64,000 nucleotides of DNA from Aquibacillus saliphilus (lineage in GTDB: Bacteria; Bacillota; Bacilli; Bacillales; Amphibacillaceae): assembly GCF_020404745.1 (NCBI RefSeq), contig NZ_JAIZAP010000004.1, positions 62,001 to 126,000 of the forward strand, read 5' to 3'. The notes beneath the pieces are model-generated. The model saw only the letters and a program-made list of their open reading frames with translations, searched no databases and was not told where the DNA came from. This document shows positions 52,255-59,868 of this stretch, piece by piece. The position numbers were made by a program, and so were the translations under genes. Within the stretch, counting starts at the first letter, position 1, and the number at the start of each line of letters is the position of its first letter.

Positions 52255-53298
52255 ATGGATAATGTAGTAAGGTTGAATCAACAAGAGTTTTTTTATGATC
52301 ATTTAGAGGATTATATCAGTGGGCTAGATACAGAAAGTACCAGAATTAATTATCGTCAACGGATTAAAAAGTTTTTAAGTTGGAAATTCCCAAACGAATC
52401 TATTCATCATATTTCTACAAATGACATTAACATGATAAGTTATGTTGATGTGAAAAAGTTTAGAGATCATGCAAGAAAAAAACATGCGTCTAGTTCTGTT
52501 AATGGAATCATGTATGCTTTATATGGAATGTTTAGATATTTAAAGCGTATCAAAGACGATAAAGGAAATCATGTTTACAGTATTGATGTTGAAGAATTAA
52601 AAGTACGTAAACTCAAGGAGTCAGATAAGGAGGAATACGGATTTATAGAGTGGGATGAGCTGAGTGACTGGATATCTTATCTTCGTACAGATAAGTCTGT
52701 AGCAAATGGTGAGAAGAAAGCTGTGTTGATTCATACTGCAAGATTAACTGGGATGAGAAAACAAGATTTGGCGAACCTCAAATTCAAACATTTGCAAAAG
52801 ATTGATGGTGTATGGACATTACAAAGTAGGATTAAAGGTAAACAAAAGAAATATTCATTAACAGAGGAGGATGCTGAGTTAATTTTAAACTTGAAGAAAA
52901 CAGATGATTCAGATGAACAAATATTCTTTGCAACTAAGACAATGGATAGATTAATTGCACATTTACGTGAACAATTTAATATATCACCAGATCGCAATAT
53001 TGTTTTTCATTCAATTAGAGGAGAGTCAGCTTACATGGTTTACTTATCGTCTGGCAGAGATATATTAAAAGTACAGAATCATTTAAACCATAGCTCGATA
53101 AACACAAGTTTTAACTATATTTCTAAAAGGAATTCTATTCAACAAGATCCAACCTTATATATGAATCAAAATTTAGGCGTTGATACAGTTGATGAGTTAT
53201 CTACAGAACAATGGAAAGATGTTTATAATGAGTTGTCTAGGTCTGCTAAGTTTGAAATAAAGGACATTATGGATAAGTTAGGCTACTCCAATAAATAA
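52255..53298 (+). CDS. Tyrosine recombinase-fold protein, candidate integrase or MrpR-like repressor
   Basis: Start chosen at the ATG 7 bases after GGGAGG (the earlier in-frame ATG is part of that RBS). 347 aa. N-terminal DNA-binding domain (ISGLDTESTRINYRQRIKKFLSW). Catalytic residues are present: R in TGMRKQDLANLK (~167), K in IKGKQKK, HSIR (~251-254), H in LNHSS (~275) and Y in FNYIS (~287). SPbeta MrpR has this fold and represses lytic genes by binding SPBRE elements, but has lost activity; here activity looks intact. Strong own promoter plus an AT-rich element favour a lysogeny regulator; an integrase or dimer resolvase for the plasmid form is equally possible. Confidence 0.7.
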   Translation: MDNVVRLNQQEFFYDHLEDYISGLDTESTRINYRQRIKKFLSWKFPNESIHHISTNDINMISYVDVKKFRDHARKKHASSSVNGIMYALYGMFRYLKRIKDDKGNHVYSIDVEELKVRKLKESDKEEYGFIEWDELSDWISYLRTDKSVANGEKKAVLIHTARLTGMRKQDLANLKFKHLQKIDGVWTLQSRIKGKQKKYSLTEEDAELILNLKKTDDSDEQIFFATKTMDRLIAHLREQFNISPDRNIVFHSIRGESAYMVYLSSGRDILKVQNHLNHSSINTSFNYISKRNSIQQDPTLYMNQNLGVDTVDELSTEQWKDVYNELSRSAKFEIKDIMDKLGYSNK

Positions 53299-53326
53299 GT
53301 TGGGGTGGTCTATGGTGTTTTTTATA

Positions 53327-53360
53327 TTGACATTAGATATAAAAAGGATTATACTATAAT
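53327..53360 (+). promoter_or_regulatory. Promoter of the DUF5659/helicase operon with overlapping AT-rich element
   Basis: TTGACA (53327-53332), 17 bp, TATACT (53350-53355). The element ATATAAAAAGGATTATACTA runs through the spacer and -10, in the same register as at 43540-43572. Confidence 0.8.
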
Positions 53361-53397
53361 AGTGTGCAAATAAATATATTAAAGGAGAATCAAGTAA

Positions 53398-53586
53398 ATG
53401 AAAGAGATTACAAATTCAGATTTGTTTTACTGTTACAATAAACGTTTATCCGACCACCTATTTGAGTGTGGTTTAACGCCATTAACCATTGCAATCAATC
53501 CTAAATCAAAAAATATTTTTAGTTTATATCAAAAAACAAACGAATTACAACAAGCCATAGACAAGTATAAAAGAATCTATAAATAA
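53398..53586 (+). CDS. Small DUF5659-like protein (paralogue of 102-305)
   Basis: 62 aa: NSDLFYCYNKRLSDHLFECGLTPLTIAINPKSKNIFSLYQKTNELQQAIDKYK. Same pattern of DLFYCY, L-x-xL-x-x-G and NP as the 67-aa protein at 102-305. AAAGGAG before the ATG. First gene of a two-gene operon with the SF2 helicase. Function unknown. Confidence 0.6.
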   Translation: MKEITNSDLFYCYNKRLSDHLFECGLTPLTIAINPKSKNIFSLYQKTNELQQAIDKYKRIYK

Positions 53587-53607
53587 TTAATAAAGGAGAA
53601 TCTATCA

Positions 53608-55134
53608 TTGAGTAATATTAAGAGAGTTAGTGATGTAATATCTGTACAAGATATTCATAATTGGGAAGATGGAGATGTAATAACGATTAAAGCAGGTACG
53701 GGTTCTGGTAAGAGTTATTTTATAAAAAATAGATTATTCATTCACGCAAAGGATAATAATAAGAAGATATTAATGCTTATACATAGGTCGAACTGTGTTG
53801 ATCAATTTCAACGTGAGATAGAAAAAGATAGAAAATCTAAAAATATTGTTGTTAAAACATATCAATCTGTAGAAGAGTATAGAAAAAAACACAACAAATC
53901 ATTTTTAAATAAATTTGATTATATCGTCTGTGACGAGTTTCATTATTTTATGTCTGATGCAAACTTTAACCAATCTACTGATATTTCATTAACGGAAATA
54001 CTTAATCAAAAAGATAAGGTTAGAATATTTATGAGTGCTACTGGTTACTACATGGATCAGTATATGAGAGAAATAAAGAGTGTCAATCCTATCTCATATA
54101 AAATACCGATAAATTATGATTACATAAAAAGTTTGCATTTCTTTCATCAAGAATCAACTCTTGAAAAACTAATTGGCGGATTTATTAAAAGGAAAGAAAA
54201 GGCTATAGTTTTTGTTGAATCAGTCCAAGTTGCTTATCAATTACATAGACAATTTAAAGAGCATACTTTATTTAATTGTAGTAAAAGTAATAAAAAGCAT
54301 TATAAGCATGTAAAAAGTAAAGCTATTGAAAAAATGTTAGATGATGAAAATTTCAATCAATTGATTCTTATTACAACCAGAACATTAGAAGCTGGTGTTA
54401 ATATTGTAGATGATCAGTTACATAATATTGTAGTTAGTGGTATGTATGACACTGGAACTATTATTCAATGTGTAGGAAGAAAAAGAATTGAAGATAACAA
54501 ACCTAATGATTACATTAACTTGTACATAGAGTCTAATTCAAATAAAAAATTAGGTGGTATCAAAGGTCAAATAAACAGAAGACTGCAAAAAGCAGAATAC
54601 GTTAGGTCACATGGAACAGAAAAATATATTAAGGAGTATATGCGAAATACACATGATACGTCAGGTGTTGTATATGACGATATTATAAAAGGGGAAGATA
54701 AAGCAATCAAACGAGTAAATGAAATGATTTATTTTAAAAATAAGGTTGATATAGTAGAAATAAATAAAATGTTAAACTTAGGTAAATTCGGATTTTGCAA
54801 ATACATAGCAGATGTTTTTGGATTCTATGACAGTCAAAAGGGATGGTATGATTATAAAATGGTAGAAAAAGAAGAGAATAAAAGTAAACTAGAAAGATAT
54901 TTAGATAGTTTGATTGGAAGACAGTTAATTAAAGAAGAGCAAGAAAGACTTGTCAGAGAAATTAACCTAAAGGATTCCAGAGGAAGATTGCAAAAAGGAT
55001 TAAAAACAATTAATGGTTATTTTAATGATAATCAATTTAAGTATATGTTAATTTCTAAAAAGACTAGTAAAAGAGTAAATGGTGAACCACAATCTTATAC
55101 ATACTGGGAAGTTATAGGCGATATTGAATTATAA
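53608..55134 (+). CDS. SF2 (DEAH-like) helicase, probable replication helicase
   Basis: 508 aa from a TTG with AAAGGAG upstream. Motif I KAGTGSGKSYFI (~29-40), Ia LMLIHRSN, II VCDEFHYF (~108-115), III FMSATGYY (~138), motif V RTLEAGVNIVDD and VI QCVGRKRIED (~286). The C-terminal ~150 residues are charged and helical. It directly precedes the 1.4-kb origin-like region, so a role in plasmid or phage replication is likely. No primase or nuclease domain seen. Phage D5- or transcription-linked helicases remain possible. Confidence 0.8.
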   Translation: MSNIKRVSDVISVQDIHNWEDGDVITIKAGTGSGKSYFIKNRLFIHAKDNNKKILMLIHRSNCVDQFQREIEKDRKSKNIVVKTYQSVEEYRKKHNKSFLNKFDYIVCDEFHYFMSDANFNQSTDISLTEILNQKDKVRIFMSATGYYMDQYMREIKSVNPISYKIPINYDYIKSLHFFHQESTLEKLIGGFIKRKEKAIVFVESVQVAYQLHRQFKEHTLFNCSKSNKKHYKHVKSKAIEKMLDDENFNQLILITTRTLEAGVNIVDDQLHNIVVSGMYDTGTIIQCVGRKRIEDNKPNDYINLYIESNSNKKLGGIKGQINRRLQKAEYVRSHGTEKYIKEYMRNTHDTSGVVYDDIIKGEDKAIKRVNEMIYFKNKVDIVEINKMLNLGKFGFCKYIADVFGFYDSQKGWYDYKMVEKEENKSKLERYLDSLIGRQLIKEEQERLVREINLKDSRGRLQKGLKTINGYFNDNQFKYMLISKKTSKRVNGEPQSYTYWEVIGDIEL

Positions 55135-55194
55135 AATGTATGCTTAAAAGTGGATTAAGTTCTATAAGGAACATATATCCATAAATTAGACTAC

Positions 55195-55218
55195 ATATAA
55201 ATAAAATTATACTATATT
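55195..55218 (+). promoter_or_regulatory. Dispersed AT-rich element (SPBRE-like)
   Basis: ATATAAATAAAATTATACTA, 60 bp after the helicase stop codon; a TTAGAC sequence lies 16 bp before its TATACT. Confidence 0.65.
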
Positions 55219-55379
55219 TACATAAGTGATAAGTTCAAAATCAAGTTCAAAAGAATCATAGACAAATAATATATAAATTACATAATAATAAACTATGGCG
55301 ATTCATTAAATTGGATCGTTTTTATTTTGGAAAATTGTTACGATAATAGCATGTGTCGGATAAACGTAAGTAGGAGTAA

Positions 55380-55690
55380 GGGTAAGGTGAATAATATGGA
55401 TGAATATAGGGTTAAATTGGCATATCGATAAGGCAATCTCGTGTAAAGTTATGTGAGAGTAAGGATGGATAGGTAAAATTTAAGTAAAATTGGATAATAT
55501 GATGGAAAATTGGGATGGATGATGATGGATAAAGTGATGATATGATTGAGTTTTGACGAGACCGTTACGAGGACAAAATCGAGTCCAATTAGGGTGAAAA
55601 TGAGATAATGGGGAAAATTGTGAGATGATAAAATAATATGAGAAAAGTTGAAAATTTAGGTAAGGTGTGGAGATGGAAGTGTTAGGACAT
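55380..55690 (+). repeat. G-rich, C-poor block with GGATGGAT repeats
   Basis: I count about 91 G and 14 C in ~310 bases on the plus strand. GGATGGAT occurs at 55463-55470 and 55513-55520, with further GATGGA at ~55398, 55501, 55524 and 55672. Strongly one-sided composition suggests a strand-specific role, such as orienting a translocase or replication. Confidence 0.55.
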
Positions 55691-55796
55691 TTCCCAGCAA
55701 AATTGATCATATCTCAAGTTTTATTGTAGCCCCCTACCTCACAAACATTGATATAATAGGCTTTGTAGGTGTCTATCGAATTGTTATTATATGGAC

Positions 55797-55820
55797 ATTA
55801 TGAGATAATCTTATTTATAT
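55797..55820 (-). promoter_or_regulatory. Dispersed AT-rich element, minus orientation, in the origin region
   Basis: Minus strand ATATAAATAAGATTATCTCA. It is one of few right-arm copies facing left. Confidence 0.55.
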
Positions 55821-55858
55821 GTGGTGTGATAGCTTGTTGCCATTGTGATATGATATGT

Positions 55859-55878
55859 TTATACCTATATAAGTATAA
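55859..55878 (+). promoter_or_regulatory. TTATAC-N8-GTATAA operator, copy 1 (origin)
   Basis: TTATAC-ctatataa-GTATAA followed by T, i.e. a -10 TATAAT. A GAGGTGTG RBS-like stretch and a 13-codon ORF (MGLVCKVFYLYVV) follow. A transcript from here would cross the DnaA boxes 170 bp downstream. Confidence 0.6.
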
Positions 55879-56045
55879 TATGAGGTGTGAATAGATGGGG
55901 CTTGTGTGTAAAGTATTTTACCTTTACGTCGTATAAGTAACAGCGAATCGATTTCTAATATCTTTATATGAACATATACTAATATATCATAATTAGAATA
56001 GTTTTATGCTTATCTATCTCATATTGTTATGTATTTATCAATCGA

Positions 56046-56118
56046 TTATTCACAATGTTATCCACAATTTATCTATACTTATCCACATAAATATTAACTT
56101 ATCAACAGGTTATCCACA
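56046..56118 (+). other. DnaA-box cluster
   Basis: Perfect TTATCCACA at 56058-56066, 56079-56087 and 56110-56118; one-mismatch boxes TTATTCACA at 56046-56054 and TTATCAACA at 56099-56107. All on the same strand, centre spacing about 11-21 bp. This is the strongest mark of a DnaA-dependent origin in the window. Confidence 0.85.
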
Positions 56119-56428
56119 ACTATATTATCTAATTGTATTCTTATAATTGTTATCAGGTACTAGTATAATATACTTATGTATCAATGGTTATACTATGTTA
56201 TCTAATATAAATTAAGACTAGCTACTAATCTATCCTAATATCATTCATCCATATTGTACCAGATCAATTGTAAGCTATTCTATCACCTTATCAATGTTAC
56301 CATCCATCTACTCCAATCAAATGTATGTATAAGCTATGCTATGCTATGACTATGCTTAAGCTTCACCAATCTATATTAATATAACCATGTTCCTTCCATT
56401 AAAAGGGTGTCAATAATTTATCCTATCC

Positions 56429-56485
56429 AATATAAATAAGATTATATTATAAAGTTGTTGTAATGTTATACGCAATCAAGTATAA
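56429..56485 (+). promoter_or_regulatory. AT-rich element and operator-promoter (TTATAC-N8-GTATAA, copy 2)
   Basis: Element ATATAAATAAGATTATATTA (56430-56452) sits before TTGTAA, and the operator TTATAC-gcaatcaa-GTATAA (56466-56485) contains the -10 TATAAT. Drives the 56523 operon. Confidence 0.75.
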
Positions 56486-56522
56486 TAAGTATTATAATAT
56501 TAAATGTATAGGAGGTATATAT

Positions 56523-56846
56523 ATGTTTGTTCCGTTAACTGGTATCAATCATACTAAAGTATATATCAAGGATAAGGCATACAGAGAACAATATAAACGT
56601 TATAAGCAATCAACGATCACTAACACGTATAATCAATATAAAGAGTATCAGCTATTCTCTATTCAACGTACAGATACAAATACTTATTATATTATTTCTA
56701 CATCTCTACATGATCCAACTAAACTACAATATACATGCTTCATTAATAATAAACCTTATAGCCATATGTTATATGATGATCTGTTAACTTTAATCAATAA
56801 TGAATGGTACGAATTCAGTCAATCAAATTTAAAGGAGTGTATCTAA
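56523..56846 (+). CDS. Hypothetical small protein (107 aa)
   Basis: ATG after AGGAGG; the longer ORF upstream covers the promoter and is not used. Lys/Tyr-rich: TGINHTKVYIKDKAYREQYKRYKQS and a beta half (YKEYQLFSIQRTDTNTYYIISTSLH). No recognised domain. First gene of a three-gene operon with ATG/TAA overlaps, probably early or plasmid-phase expressed. Confidence 0.6.
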   Translation: MFVPLTGINHTKVYIKDKAYREQYKRYKQSTITNTYNQYKEYQLFSIQRTDTNTYYIISTSLHDPTKLQYTCFINNKPYSHMLYDDLLTLINNEWYEFSQSNLKECI

Positions 56847-57214
56847 TGGAATCAATTCTAATCAATCCACTATCCAGTCACTACAATAATAATATAAAAG
56901 AAGGTATGAACAATGGTTATACTGTAGTTTGCAGTCAAAGACCTTTCCCATGTGTAAAGGAATGGACTCAGCAATCATTAAGCAATGGCATATACTATGG
57001 TTATGGTAACAAGGATCACTATTCTAAAATATGGAATGATCTTGCATGTAAGCAAATTAAACTAATAATTAATGAAGAAATAGAAGCAATAGTCAAATTA
57101 GAATGTGAGGAAAATAATGCAGACTATCATACAATCATCAATCAATATGGTATTACATCCATTGCTTCAGACTTAGGTTATATGTATATAGAGGAAGTTT
57201 CATCTTATGAATAA
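56846..57214 (+). CDS. Hypothetical protein (122 aa)
   Basis: Starts at the ATG overlapping the previous stop (TAATG) with AAAGGAG ahead. MESILINPLSSHYNNNIKEGM, TVVCSQRPFPCVKEWTQQSLSNGIYYGYGNKDHYSKIWNDL. Contains two conserved-looking aromatic clusters and no known motif. Soluble. Confidence 0.6.
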   Translation: MESILINPLSSHYNNNIKEGMNNGYTVVCSQRPFPCVKEWTQQSLSNGIYYGYGNKDHYSKIWNDLACKQIKLIINEEIEAIVKLECEENNADYHTIINQYGITSIASDLGYMYIEEVSSYE

Positions 57215-57389
57215 TAAATTTAAAATCAATGATAATGTTATCTGCACGTTTGGATCAAACAAAGGTAAAGTATTTAAAGTAGTAGAGGTATTAAAAGACA
57301 GCTACTCATGTATATTAGAAGGTAGTAAGGATAATAAATACTATAGTTATAATGATAATACATTGATAAGTAAAGCATTGACCAGTTAA
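57207..57389 (+). CDS. Small SH3/KOW-like protein (60 aa)
   Basis: NKFKINDNVICTFGSNKGKVFKVVEVLKDSYSCILEG: five short strands with a GKVFKV turn, like KOW or small SH3-type RNA-binding domains. Overlaps the previous gene by 8 bp. A transcription or translation role is possible but unproven. Confidence 0.5.
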   Translation: MNNKFKINDNVICTFGSNKGKVFKVVEVLKDSYSCILEGSKDNKYYSYNDNTLISKALTS

Positions 57390-57408
57390 TATATAGGTTG
57401 ATGCTTCT
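57372..57408 (+). terminator. Terminator of the first small-gene operon
   Basis: AAGCATTGACC and GGTTGATGCTT pair over 9 of 11 positions, followed by CTTTTTATC. Overlaps the end of the 60-aa gene. Confidence 0.7.
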
Positions 57409-57497
57409 TTTTATCTATTTGCTGTAGGTGATATCATATGATTAGTATTATCTTATAAAACTAATCATATATAAATATTAAATAGTTATAAATAATG

Positions 57498-57524
57498 TTT
57501 GACTTTATACGCAATATAGTATAA
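57498..57524 (+). promoter_or_regulatory. Operator-promoter (TTATAC-N8-GTATAA, copy 3)
   Basis: TTTGACT followed by TTATAC-gcaatata-GTATAA (57505-57524) and TAT; the -10 TATAAT is inside. Drives 57570-58096. Confidence 0.75.
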
Positions 57525-57569
57525 TATAGGTATTAAGATATTAATTATTAAATTTTAGGAGGTAATCAC

Positions 57570-57698
57570 ATGTATGATTATTTAATTAGTAAGGGGTATC
57601 CGGTTGCTGTACTAGATATTATGTCAAAGGTTGATCTTGAGAATGAATATAAAGCAGTTTATTCTTATCTTAATGGTTTGGACGTGAAGACAATATGA
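57570..57698 (+). CDS. Small hypothetical protein (42 aa)
   Basis: AGGAGG then ATG: MYDYLISKGYPVAVLDIMSK, VDLENEYKAVYSYLNGLDVKTI. Its stop overlaps the start of the lipoprotein gene (ATGA), supporting coupled translation. Confidence 0.6.
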   Translation: MYDYLISKGYPVAVLDIMSKVDLENEYKAVYSYLNGLDVKTI

Positions 57699-57868
57699 AA
57701 AAATTAATAATTGTATCAGTCATTGCCTTATCAATGGTTACGGGTTGTAGTAGTCAGAGTAATAATTTAGCAGATGGTAATGTTACTAATAAAGAAGCAG
57801 AGCAAATGCAATCGGCTTGGTGTGAATATAATAAAGACGAATCATTTGCAAAGGAACAATGTAAATAA
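57695..57868 (+). CDS. Small lipoprotein (57 aa)
   Basis: MKKLIIVSVIALSMVTGC: basic n-region, hydrophobic core and lipobox VTGC, so processing by Lsp gives a lipid-anchored Cys at residue 18. The mature part (SSQSNNLADGNVTNKEAEQ) is Asn/Ser-rich then charged, and contains two more Cys that may pair. Phage and plasmid lipoproteins of this size are known to block DNA entry or surface exclusion (for example Ltp-type). Function inferred from class only. Confidence 0.7.
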   Translation: MKKLIIVSVIALSMVTGCSSQSNNLADGNVTNKEAEQMQSAWCEYNKDESFAKEQCK

Positions 57869-57889
57869 ATTTAAATAGGAGGTAATAAA

Positions 57890-58096
57890 ATGTTGGGTTA
57901 TACATGGGAATTACATTCAATACAAGAATTAAAAGAAAATAAATCAATTGTGATCGAACGTAAAGGCTGGGACAATTATCGAGTATTTTTATTTAATCAA
58001 GTAAACCATGAAAAAAGTTATATCAAGTATTATGATAGTTATGAAAGTATTCAAGATCACTTATTAAATATAATGGAATCAATTAATTATATTTAA
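57890..58096 (+). CDS. Hypothetical small protein (68 aa)
   Basis: AGGAGG before ATG: MLGYTWELHSIQELKENKSIVIERKGWDNYRVFLFNQ. The W-x2-H-IQEL start and KG-W-NYRVF centre suggest a compact alpha/beta fold. No family recognised. Followed closely by the next element/promoter. Confidence 0.55.
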   Translation: MLGYTWELHSIQELKENKSIVIERKGWDNYRVFLFNQVNHEKSYIKYYDSYESIQDHLLNIMESINYI

Positions 58097-58114
58097 AATT
58101 ATATTTTTATCTTA

Positions 58115-58171
58115 ATATATAAATAAAATTATCTTATAAAATGTATTGACTTTATACTTATTATCGTATAA
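58115..58171 (+). promoter_or_regulatory. AT-rich element and operator-promoter (copy 4)
   Basis: ATATAAATAAAATTATCTTA (58117-58136) precedes ATTGACTTTATACTTATTAT; the operator TTATAC-ttattatc-GTATAA (58152-58171) contains the -10 TATAAA. Confidence 0.7.
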
Positions 58172-58209
58172 AATTAATTTATAGAGTTAATCACATAGGA
58201 GGAGATCAT

Positions 58210-58392
58210 ATGTTATACTATGCAAACTTAAAAAGTAAAGGGTCTAACAGTATTGTAGCTTATGGAGTAGCTAAAAAAGATAATAGAGGTTTATATAAAT
58301 TTAATTATATTCCTACAATGAATAGGAAACCATTTATTAATATAACTAAACGTTCAACTTTGTATGTAGAATTATTAGATCAAGTAATATAA
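58210..58392 (+). CDS. Hypothetical small protein (60 aa)
   Basis: AGGAGGAG then ATG: MLYYANLKSKGSNSIVAYGVAKKD, NRGLYKFNYIPTMNRKPFIN. Short, basic, beta-rich. No family recognised. Confidence 0.55.
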   Translation: MLYYANLKSKGSNSIVAYGVAKKDNRGLYKFNYIPTMNRKPFINITKRSTLYVELLDQVI

Positions 58393-58420
58393 GACAAATA
58401 AAATTATAGGAGTGTTAAAA

Positions 58421-58903
58421 ATGATTAAAGAAAAAATTAAAATGAATAATGAGATTATTGAAAATGATTATATCCGTATCGACAATGATCATACTTTATT
58501 TTGTGAAGTTAAAAGAATAGAGTTTCCAGATATTAATAAACTAGAAAAGGAATTAAAGGCATTAAGAAAACAATTAAAAGATAATAACGTATCACTTGCA
58601 AAGACTGATACTATTAAGATTTTACGTGATCAAAAACAAGAATATATTAACAGCGTAAACGAATATAATAATACGTTTGATAAACTTGTAATAGCATGGG
58701 AAGAAAAAATAAAAGTAGGTATCTTTACTGGTTATAGTGACGACAAATATTATAACAACATCCTCAGTCCTTTAAAATGGAAATTAGAAAAAATGAATTA
58801 TAGAAATACTTTATTAAGTAAAGTAATAACTATTAATCAAAACATACAAGAAATTAAACAAGAATTAAATAACGGTACTGAATTTTTAAAAGTATCAATA
58901 TAG
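58421..58903 (+). CDS. Coiled-coil hypothetical protein (160 aa)
   Basis: ATG with GGAG 8 bases ahead; an in-frame GTG 9 bp earlier lies too near the RBS. Heptads over residues ~30-90 (NKLEKELKALRKQLKDNNVSL, KQEYINSVNEYNNTFDKLV) and a second helix at the end. No domain. An AT-rich partial element (AAATAAAATTATAGG) lies just before the RBS. Confidence 0.6.
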   Translation: MIKEKIKMNNEIIENDYIRIDNDHTLFCEVKRIEFPDINKLEKELKALRKQLKDNNVSLAKTDTIKILRDQKQEYINSVNEYNNTFDKLVIAWEEKIKVGIFTGYSDDKYYNNILSPLKWKLEKMNYRNTLLSKVITINQNIQEIKQELNNGTEFLKVSI

Positions 58904-58946
58904 TATAAAATTCAAATTTTATTAAATAAAAAGGAGATGTTTTAAA

Positions 58947-59096
58947 ATGGAAAAATTATTTAAAGAGTTAGAATATGCCAAAAAAGCTGTAATAAGTACA
59001 CTTGAAAAAGAGAATTGTTTAGTCGATATGCACGGCTTATCTTATTGGGCAGGTAAAGTAGAAAGACTTCGTAAAGAAATAAAAGGTAATCTATAA
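58947..59096 (+). CDS. Small hypothetical protein (49 aa)
   Basis: AAGGAGAT then ATG: MEKLFKELEYAKKAVISTLEKE, NCLVDMHGLSYWAGKVERLRKEIKGNL. Two amphipathic helices around a short loop. No match. Confidence 0.6.
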   Translation: MEKLFKELEYAKKAVISTLEKENCLVDMHGLSYWAGKVERLRKEIKGNL

Positions 59097-59137
59097 GTTA
59101 AAATTTATAATTTACTTTAAAAATTGGAGGTGATCTC

Positions 59138-59263
59138 ATGGACATAGAAAACAAGGTATTTTATTATCACAGTCTTATCAATCGTTATAGTAATAAGAAT
59201 GACTATCATTCTAGAATTACGGTCAAATGGGCAAAAGATAAACTTTCAAAGGTTTATAAATAA
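59138..59263 (+). CDS. Small basic protein (41 aa)
   Basis: GGAGGTGAT then ATG: MDIENKVFYYHSLINRYSNK, NDYHSRITVKWAKDKLSKVYK. Similar layout (Y-H, W-A-K) to the 49-aa protein just upstream (SYWAGKVERL), so the two may be distant paralogues. Confidence 0.55.
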   Translation: MDIENKVFYYHSLINRYSNKNDYHSRITVKWAKDKLSKVYK

Positions 59264-59325
59264 GTAATGTTTTAAATGTCTATAAGCTTTTATAATTGGT
59301 TTGTAGACATCTGTAAGCATTAAAC

Positions 59326-59382
59326 AATATAAATAGGATTATATTATAAAAACACTTGTATTTTATACTCAAACCTGTATAA
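59326..59382 (+). promoter_or_regulatory. AT-rich element and operator-promoter (copy 5)
   Basis: ATATAAATAGGATTATATTA (59327-59346) then TTGTAT; operator TTATAC-tcaaacct-GTATAA (59363-59382) with -10 TATAAT. Drives 59419. Confidence 0.75.
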
Positions 59383-59418
59383 TGAAATTATAGAAGTTAA
59401 TAAGAGGAGTTGAACAAA

Positions 59419-59784
59419 ATGTATAAGTGTATTAAGTGTAACGGATCTGGAGTTGTTCCTTTTCTTCATATAGAAAACGGAAAATGTTTTGATTGTAATG
59501 GATCGGGCAAAGTTGAAAAGGTGAATAGTAGTATTTCAGCATCTTTAAAAAGAATTGAAGCATTAAAAAGCAGTCTTATCCAGTTAGAAAGTAAACATAC
59601 TCAACTAGAAAAAGAATATATGGAATTTTTCAATTATCTAGTTGAATTGTCTAACAGTCAAAGAGTGTCAAAGGAGTTAACCAGAAAGCAAAATACATTA
59701 GCTATAAATTTACAAAATGTAGAGAAAACAATAGAAAATCATAAACAGGGAATAGAAAACGAATTGAAGTTAATTGAATTATAA
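59419..59784 (+). CDS. Zinc-finger (DnaJ-type CxxCxGxG) coiled-coil protein
   Basis: ATG chosen because GAGGAG lies 9 bases ahead; a TTG three codons earlier touches the RBS. 121 aa. Two DnaJ-like knuckles CIKCNGSG (residues ~4-11) and CFDCNGSG (~24-31), then a coiled coil of ~80 residues (SLKRIEALKSSLIQLESKHTQLEKEY). One knuckle pair can bind one Zn. Possibly a chaperone-like or nucleic-acid adaptor. Confidence 0.75.
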   Translation: MYKCIKCNGSGVVPFLHIENGKCFDCNGSGKVEKVNSSISASLKRIEALKSSLIQLESKHTQLEKEYMEFFNYLVELSNSQRVSKELTRKQNTLAINLQNVEKTIENHKQGIENELKLIEL

Positions 59785-59810
59785 GCGGGTTTTATTTCCT
59801 GCTTTATGGA
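59783..59810 (+). terminator. Weak terminator-like stem
   Basis: AAGCGGG-ttttattt-CCTGCTT with one G-T pair; only a short T stretch follows. Confidence 0.4.
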
Positions 59811-59868
59811 TTGGAAAATAATTTAATTTGTAAAGGTTGAAATAAAAGCAATATAAGGAGTAGTAGAG

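Larger units (their letters stand above)
55135..56522. other. Origin-like intergenic region
   Basis: 1388 bp without a supportable gene, between the helicase and the first small-gene operon. It holds AT-rich elements (55195-55218, 55797-55820, 56429-56454), a block almost free of C on the plus strand (55380-55690), one TTATAC-N8-GTATAA operator with -10 (55859-55878), five DnaA boxes (56046-56118) and a C-rich half (56160-56460). The layout fits a DnaA-dependent replication origin of a plasmid or phage. Longest ORFs inside are short and lack an RBS. Confidence 0.7.

Noticed and set aside
55480-55710. Minus-strand 76-aa ORF in the origin region
   Set aside because: It arises from the G-rich, C-poor block; no RBS and a low-complexity product.
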